Below, piece after piece: positions 6,907 through 10,305 of a DNA stretch of 10,305 bases. Position 1 is the stretch's first letter. Each line of letters opens with the position of its first letter. The position numbers were made by a program, and so were the translations under genes. The notes below the pieces were generated by a model that saw only the letters and a list, made by a program, of their open reading frames with translations, searched no databases and was not told the DNA's origin. The stretch is taken from NCBI GenBank assembly GCA_023413895.1, contig JAEZOU010000050.1:1-10305 (forward strand), in the 5' to 3' direction. This stretch comes from Bacteroidota bacterium. GTDB taxonomy: Bacteria > Bacteroidota > Bacteroidia > Bacteroidales > WCHB1-69.

Positions 6907-7819
6907 TTTTTTGAAACTAAGAGTTTTAATTCTTCTGGCAGGGGTCTGCACAATATTGACTTTGAACTCCTGCAAACAGAAGAGTAATGATAAGGCTGCG
7001 GCTTATTTGGTAGTTACTGATTCGTATAATCGCGATGTCGTGCTTCCTGATAAGCCGCAACGCATTATTTCGGTCTCCCCTGGTATTACCGAAATTCTCT
7101 ATCTTTTACAAGCAGATTCATTGGTAGTTGGGGTTTCTGACTTTTGTAACTATCCCCCACAAACGGTCGAAAAAGAGCGCGTGGGTGGAATGCAAAATCT
7201 GAAAATTGAACGATTACTACAACTTCAGCCCGATTTGGTGTTGGTCGGTTCTATTATAACACGTGATTTTACCCAAAAAGTGGAAAGTGCCGGCATTCCA
7301 ATTGTAGTTCTGAACGAAGAGAATGGTATGGAAGGAGTCAAAAATTCAATCCGTTTTATTGCTAAAATTTTGGAGAAAGATTCTCTGGCTGAACAAATTG
7401 TGAATAATTATGAGAATCGTTTGAAGTTGATAAAAGAGAAATCGCTATCCCAAGAAAAATCTGTGTATTATGTGGTAGGTTTTGGAGCAGGAGGCGATTT
7501 CTCAGCGCATGGAAATAGTTATATTCACGAAATAATTACGCTGGCCGGTGGAAAAAATATCTGCTCAAAATTAAAAAATTGGAGTGTAAATCGTGAGTAT
7601 CTTTTTCAACAGGACCCTGACTTCATATTTATTCGTAACGAAGATCTGGAAACCTTCTGTAAAACTTATCCTTACAACCTATTGACAGCTGTAAAAGAGA
7701 ATCGTGTGTTCCCGATTGAATCTGGGTGGATTGATGTCGTTTCACCTCGTAACTTAGAGGCTATCAATTATATTCATCAAAAGTTGATAGAAGCGGATTC
7801 TGTGGAAATATTCCCGTAG
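6887..7819 (+). CDS. btuF: BtuF-like ABC transporter substrate-binding lipoprotein
   Basis: This 310-residue protein is a helical-backbone (class III, TroA/BtuF-type) binding protein that would capture cobalamin or another metal chelate for an ABC importer. A lipoprotein signal ends in LNSC (Cys29). The mature part has the family pattern PQRIISVSPGITEILYLL (57-74), VGVSDFCNYPPQ (81-92, close to the BtuF VGVSxYxxYPPQ signature), LKIERLLQLQPDLVLV (105-120), AGGKNI (220-225) and SPRNLEAI (286-293). The ATG at 6887 overlaps mutA by 20 bp, suggesting translational coupling; a TTG at 6911, just past the mutA stop, is an alternative start that keeps the whole lipoprotein signal core. Coupling to a B12-dependent enzyme supports cobalamin as ligand, but haem or a siderophore cannot be excluded. 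No BtuC/BtuD permease or ATPase genes are in the window. Confidence 0.85.
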   Translation: MRLFSSNFLKLRVLILLAGVCTILTLNSCKQKSNDKAAAYLVVTDSYNRDVVLPDKPQRIISVSPGITEILYLLQADSLVVGVSDFCNYPPQTVEKERVGGMQNLKIERLLQLQPDLVLVGSIITRDFTQKVESAGIPIVVLNEENGMEGVKNSIRFIAKILEKDSLAEQIVNNYENRLKLIKEKSLSQEKSVYYVVGFGAGGDFSAHGNSYIHEIITLAGGKNICSKLKNWSVNREYLFQQDPDFIFIRNEDLETFCKTYPYNLLTAVKENRVFPIESGWIDVVSPRNLEAINYIHQKLIEADSVEIFP

Positions 7820-7930
7820 CAGATACTCTCTGACTTTCCCCACTTTTGTTATCCTTTCTGAATCAATTCCCTTTCGCACTTGTATGTAGTAGATATAGGA
7901 AGATTCTATCATCAATCCTAAATGTTTCTC

Positions 7931-7963
7931 TTTGATTTCCACTTTTTACTTTTGATAACTTTG
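7931..7963 (+). promoter_or_regulatory. Candidate upstream promoter for bcp
   Basis: TTTG at 7931-7934, 21 bp, then TAACTTTG at 7956-7963. Both halves fit the phylum consensus. It would give a leader of about 80 bases to the peroxiredoxin ATG. It may act in addition to, or instead of, the nearer -7 box at 7997-8004. Confidence 0.45.
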
Positions 7964-7996
7964 TTGTGACATTATAAAACCTTTTTCAAATTTTAA

Positions 7997-8004
7997 TATC
8001 TTTG
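7997..8004 (+). promoter_or_regulatory. Candidate proximal -7 box for bcp
   Basis: TATCTTTG followed by CAG is identical to the -7 boxes of mutA and the QC gene in this window, and lies 46 bp before the ATG. No TTG is present 19-21 bp upstream, so the -33 contact would be weak. Confidence 0.6.
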
Positions 8005-8050
8005 CAGAAATTTGAATAAAAGTAGGATTTATTAACGAACTGATAATATT

Positions 8051-8500
8051 ATGATTCAGGTTGGGGAAAAAATTCCAGAAATTTTAGGATTAGACCAAGA
8101 TGGGAAAGAGTTAAAAATGAGTGATTTTAAAGGAAAGAAACTTGTACTATACTTCTATCCGAAAGACCAAACTGCTGGTTGTATTGCTGAAGCTTGCTCT
8201 TTCCGCGACAATCTTTCTGCATTAGCAAATGCAGGTTATGCAGTGGTAGGCGTGAGCAAAGATTCTCAAAAATCGCATCTGAATTTTATTGCAAAGCAAA
8301 ATCTTAACTTTCCACTGATTTCAGACCCTGAAAAGAGTTTGATTGAGTATTTCGGCGTGTGGGGAGAGAAAAAAATGTGCGGAAAAGTTGGTTTCGGTGT
8401 GATTCGTACAACTTTTATTATCAATGAGGAAGGTGTAGTAGAACGAATTATTGAAAAGGTGAATACGAAACAAGCTGCTCAACAAGTTTTGGAGGCATAA
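8051..8500 (+). CDS. bcp: Thiol peroxidase, PrxQ/Bcp-type peroxiredoxin
   Basis: This cytoplasmic thioredoxin-fold peroxidase reduces hydrogen peroxide and organic hydroperoxides using thioredoxin. The 149-residue length is standard. The active site reads YPKDQTAGCIAEAC at 36-49: the peroxiredoxin PxxxTxxC motif is intact (P37, T41, peroxidatic C44), with the PrxQ resolving C49 five residues on; R119 in VIRTTF is the conserved active-site Arg. Most homologues read TPGCTTEAC, so A42, I45 and A46 are local substitutions that do not touch the catalytic residues. A third Cys, C110, lies in the segment KKMCGK, where Tyr is more usual. The gene has its own candidate promoters and is followed after 33 bp by the PNGase gene, with no obvious terminator between, so co-transcription is likely. 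Confidence 0.95.
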   Translation: MIQVGEKIPEILGLDQDGKELKMSDFKGKKLVLYFYPKDQTAGCIAEACSFRDNLSALANAGYAVVGVSKDSQKSHLNFIAKQNLNFPLISDPEKSLIEYFGVWGEKKMCGKVGFGVIRTTFIINEEGVVERIIEKVNTKQAAQQVLEA

Positions 8501-8533
8501 TCATAATTGTATAACATTTTAAAATTTTGAAAA

Positions 8534-10219
8534 TTGAAAAAAATAGGTTTTTTATTATTAATGTGTTTGTTGTTAGCATTTTCACTTCAAGCACAACATC
8601 GTTTAATTTATGCTAATGGAGATGCTGATGCAACTTCTCTTACAGCTGTCGATCGCTACGATTCACAGTTGAAAATCTATTCTGCTGATACGCCATTGGC
8701 AAATCCAATCCCTGGAATAGCATCTCATTTTACTTATCTTGATTATGTCAATGATACGATTATCAGTCAGTTGTATTATAGTGAGACTGAAAAATATTGG
8801 TATGGAGCAACAATCGGAGGTGACAAATATGAGTTTGAAGATTTGGGAACTGAAAAGGTGAATGGTTATGCTTGTCGCAAGTTTAAAATTGTGCTTTTCT
8901 CAAACTCTATTGAGCTTTGGACGACAGAAGATTTAAAATTCCGTGCAACTCCAGTAGCATCTTTTGCATCATTGCCAGGAGTATTGGTAAAATATTCTCG
9001 CAATGGAAAGATTATCTGTATGTTAAAATCGGTAGAGAAGGTGAAGAAGATGCAGTCCGTATTCCCAGAAAGTTTTGGTGTAGAAACCACATATTCTCAA
9101 CTGAATCAGTTGGAAAAAGATAAATTGGTGTTGAAAAAACAGATTTTTAGCGAAGATCAAATCTGCTTTAGCTCAGATTTTCCTGCTCCAAAACAGGTGG
9201 AATCCGATTCCGTTTACCATTTCTCACACGGAACAATAATCTTGAAAAAAGTGAATTTAGATACACTACCATCTCATTATCAAATATATGCTGAACTTAC
9301 TGAATATTCTAATGGTGATGCTTACGACCGCACAGGTTCCGTTTTCGTAATACCGATGGATGCCAAAGTTAATTTCTTACAAGCATTGCAGCAAGGTAAG
9401 GAGGTTTTACCTATTTTTACTGATAAAAATGGTGCTGATTATCAAGGATATACCTTAACGGAGGAGTACCAACCTGTTGTTGAGTTGATTCGCTTCTTTA
9501 CCCCTTTTGGTGTGCGTCATTACAATCAATATCGTTCGTTGAACGACCAACCGTGGGCAGAAGAGGTTTACTATAAACAAGATGTGAGTGAGTTACGCTC
9601 GGTTTTGTGTGGCGAGGTTTATATCGGTGCGTTTATTGGTAATTACGACGGAGGCGGTCACAAACTTTCGCTTACTCTTAAGGCTTATCCTGGCGATGAA
9701 ACTTGGGAAAATGATAATCATGGCGGCGCTTGGTTACTACCTCTTTTCAACACTTGTAACGTAATGGAAATGAGCGGACAAAATTACGGAAGACTCTTCC
9801 GTACCGACAGCCTTACGGTTACTTTTACAGTTCCAGAAGGGGTTGAAAATATACGTCTGCGCTATATAACTACCGGTCACGGCGGTTGGGGAAATGGAGA
9901 TGAGTTTGTGCCGAAAGAGAATCATATTCTTATTGACGGAGTTCACCGTTTTTCTTATACCCCTTGGTGTACCGATTGCGGCACTTTCCGTCATTTTAAT
10001 CCCGCATCCGGTAATTTCTGGAATGGTGTCTCCTCTTCTGATTATTCTCGCTCTGGTTGGTGCCCTGGTACAGCAGCACAACCAGTCTATTTTGAACTAT
10101 CCGACCTAAAACCAGGAAAGCATACAATTACGATTGCTATTCCGCAAGGAGCTGATGAAGGCAGTAGCTTTAGTGCGTGGAGCGTTTCGGGAGTTTTATT
10201 AGGAACGTTGAAGAATTAA
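8534..10219 (+). CDS. Secreted PNGase F-like N-glycan amidase with N-terminal GLPGLI-like domain
   Basis: PNGase F-type enzymes cleave the bond between Asn and the first GlcNAc of N-glycans, freeing the glycan and leaving Asp. The C-terminal half matches both jelly-roll domains: about 225-387 contains AYDRTGSVFVI (263-273), whose D265 aligns with catalytic D60 of the Elizabethkingia enzyme; about 395-558 contains GGWGNGDEFVPKENHILIDG (450-469), whose E457 aligns with E206, and SGWCPG (507-512), aligning with AGWCPG. The site of E118 appears to be non-acidic here. Residues about 22-215 form an extra N-terminal domain with SLPGVLV (146-152), resembling the GLPGLI family and probably equivalent to the bowl-like domain of some Bacteroidota PNGases. 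A signal peptide cleaves after LQA, leaving Gln21 first. Translation starts at TTG 8534: an in-frame TGA directly precedes that frame by one codon, and the next ATG (8561) would lose the Lys-rich n-region. Activity is inferred, not proven. Confidence 0.85.
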   Translation: MKKIGFLLLMCLLLAFSLQAQHRLIYANGDADATSLTAVDRYDSQLKIYSADTPLANPIPGIASHFTYLDYVNDTIISQLYYSETEKYWYGATIGGDKYEFEDLGTEKVNGYACRKFKIVLFSNSIELWTTEDLKFRATPVASFASLPGVLVKYSRNGKIICMLKSVEKVKKMQSVFPESFGVETTYSQLNQLEKDKLVLKKQIFSEDQICFSSDFPAPKQVESDSVYHFSHGTIILKKVNLDTLPSHYQIYAELTEYSNGDAYDRTGSVFVIPMDAKVNFLQALQQGKEVLPIFTDKNGADYQGYTLTEEYQPVVELIRFFTPFGVRHYNQYRSLNDQPWAEEVYYKQDVSELRSVLCGEVYIGAFIGNYDGGGHKLSLTLKAYPGDETWENDNHGGAWLLPLFNTCNVMEMSGQNYGRLFRTDSLTVTFTVPEGVENIRLRYITTGHGGWGNGDEFVPKENHILIDGVHRFSYTPWCTDCGTFRHFNPASGNFWNGVSSSDYSRSGWCPGTAAQPVYFELSDLKPGKHTITIAIPQGADEGSSFSAWSVSGVLLGTLKN

Positions 10220-10240
10220 TTTCTTGTTTGTAAGTATATT

Positions 10241-10276
10241 ATGAAAAAACTTTTTGTTATGAAAAAACTTTTTGTT
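10241..10276 (+). repeat. 18-bp perfect tandem duplication over a start codon
   Basis: ATGAAAAAACTTTTTGTT occurs at 10241-10258 and again, identically, at 10259-10276. The unit length is a multiple of three, so both ATGs are in frame and the product merely gains six residues. Slippage between the copies would switch the gene between one and two start sites without a frameshift. Confidence 0.9.
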
Positions 10277-10305
10277 TCAATTTTTCTTCTCCTTCTGATG
10301 ATAGA
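10241..10305 (+). CDS. Start of an exported protein gene, truncated by window end
   Basis: An ATG 21 bp after the PNGase stop opens a frame reading MKKLFVMKKLFVSIFLLLLM, a classic signal-peptide start, open to the edge. The first six codons are an exact 18-bp tandem duplication, so translation may begin at 10241 or 10259; starting at 10259 gives a normal MKKLFV-SIFLLLL signal peptide. Close spacing suggests it belongs to the bcp/PNGase transcript. Nothing can be said about its function. Confidence 0.7.
   Translation, partial: MKKLFVMKKLFVSIFLLLLMI

Noticed and set aside
6454..6975. 173-codon minus-strand ORF opposite the end of mutA
   Set aside because: Ser/Phe/Cys-rich antisense shadow of the cobalamin-binding-like domain; no independent support.
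7754..7942. 62-codon minus-strand ORF overlapping the end of the BtuF-like gene
   Set aside because: It overlaps a well supported coding region, has no recognisable motif and no promoter of its own.

Overview
The window is AT-rich bacterial DNA, almost certainly from a member of the Bacteroidota, most likely the order Bacteroidales. Three lines of evidence support this. Several genes are preceded by the Bacteroidota sigma-ABfr promoter (-33 TTG, about 19-21 bp, -7 TAnnTTTG), with few obvious Shine-Dalgarno sequences. The gene content is typical of the phylum: a two-subunit-type methylmalonyl-CoA mutase small subunit, a GH110 galactosidase, a GLPGLI-like domain fused to a PNGase F-like enzyme, and an M28 glutaminyl cyclase lipoprotein. 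The exported proteins also have short Lys-rich signal peptides. No tRNA, rRNA, CRISPR array or intact mobile element was seen.

Layout. Positions 1-378 hold no credible gene: an AT-rich stretch, a 14-bp direct repeat and a GC-rich hairpin-bearing patch that looks like dispersed intergenic repeat material. Positions 379-2662, minus strand, hold a two-gene unit, M28 glutaminyl cyclase lipoprotein then monofunctional aspartate kinase, 10 bp apart and driven by a good promoter at 2725-2755. Positions 2663-3161 are a long divergent intergenic region with that promoter, a perfect palindrome in the presumed leader, and a possible 51-codon minus-strand ORF. Positions 3162-4973, plus strand, encode a secreted GH110 alpha-1,3-galactosidase. 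Positions 5062-7819 encode the methylmalonyl-CoA mutase small subunit and, overlapping its end by 20 bp, a BtuF-like (cobalamin/metal-chelate) substrate-binding lipoprotein. Positions 8051-10219 encode a PrxQ/Bcp peroxiredoxin and a secreted PNGase F-like glycoprotein amidase. A new exported-protein gene begins at 10241 and runs off the right end.

How the genes fit together. Three themes appear. (1) Host glycan harvesting: GH110 removes terminal alpha-1,3-galactose, and the PNGase F-like protein would release N-glycans from asparagine. (2) Propionate/succinate metabolism through B12-dependent methylmalonyl-CoA mutase, apparently coupled in translation to a probable B12-capture lipoprotein. 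(3) Envelope protein maturation: glutaminyl cyclase converts N-terminal Gln, exposed by signal peptidase, into pyroglutamate, and the PNGase F-like protein here is predicted to begin with Gln after cleavage. I see no clear sign of a wholly new system. The points most worth a second look are the mutA/btuF overlap without mutB, the two-domain PNGase, the small minus-strand ORF and the 18-bp duplication at the last gene's start.
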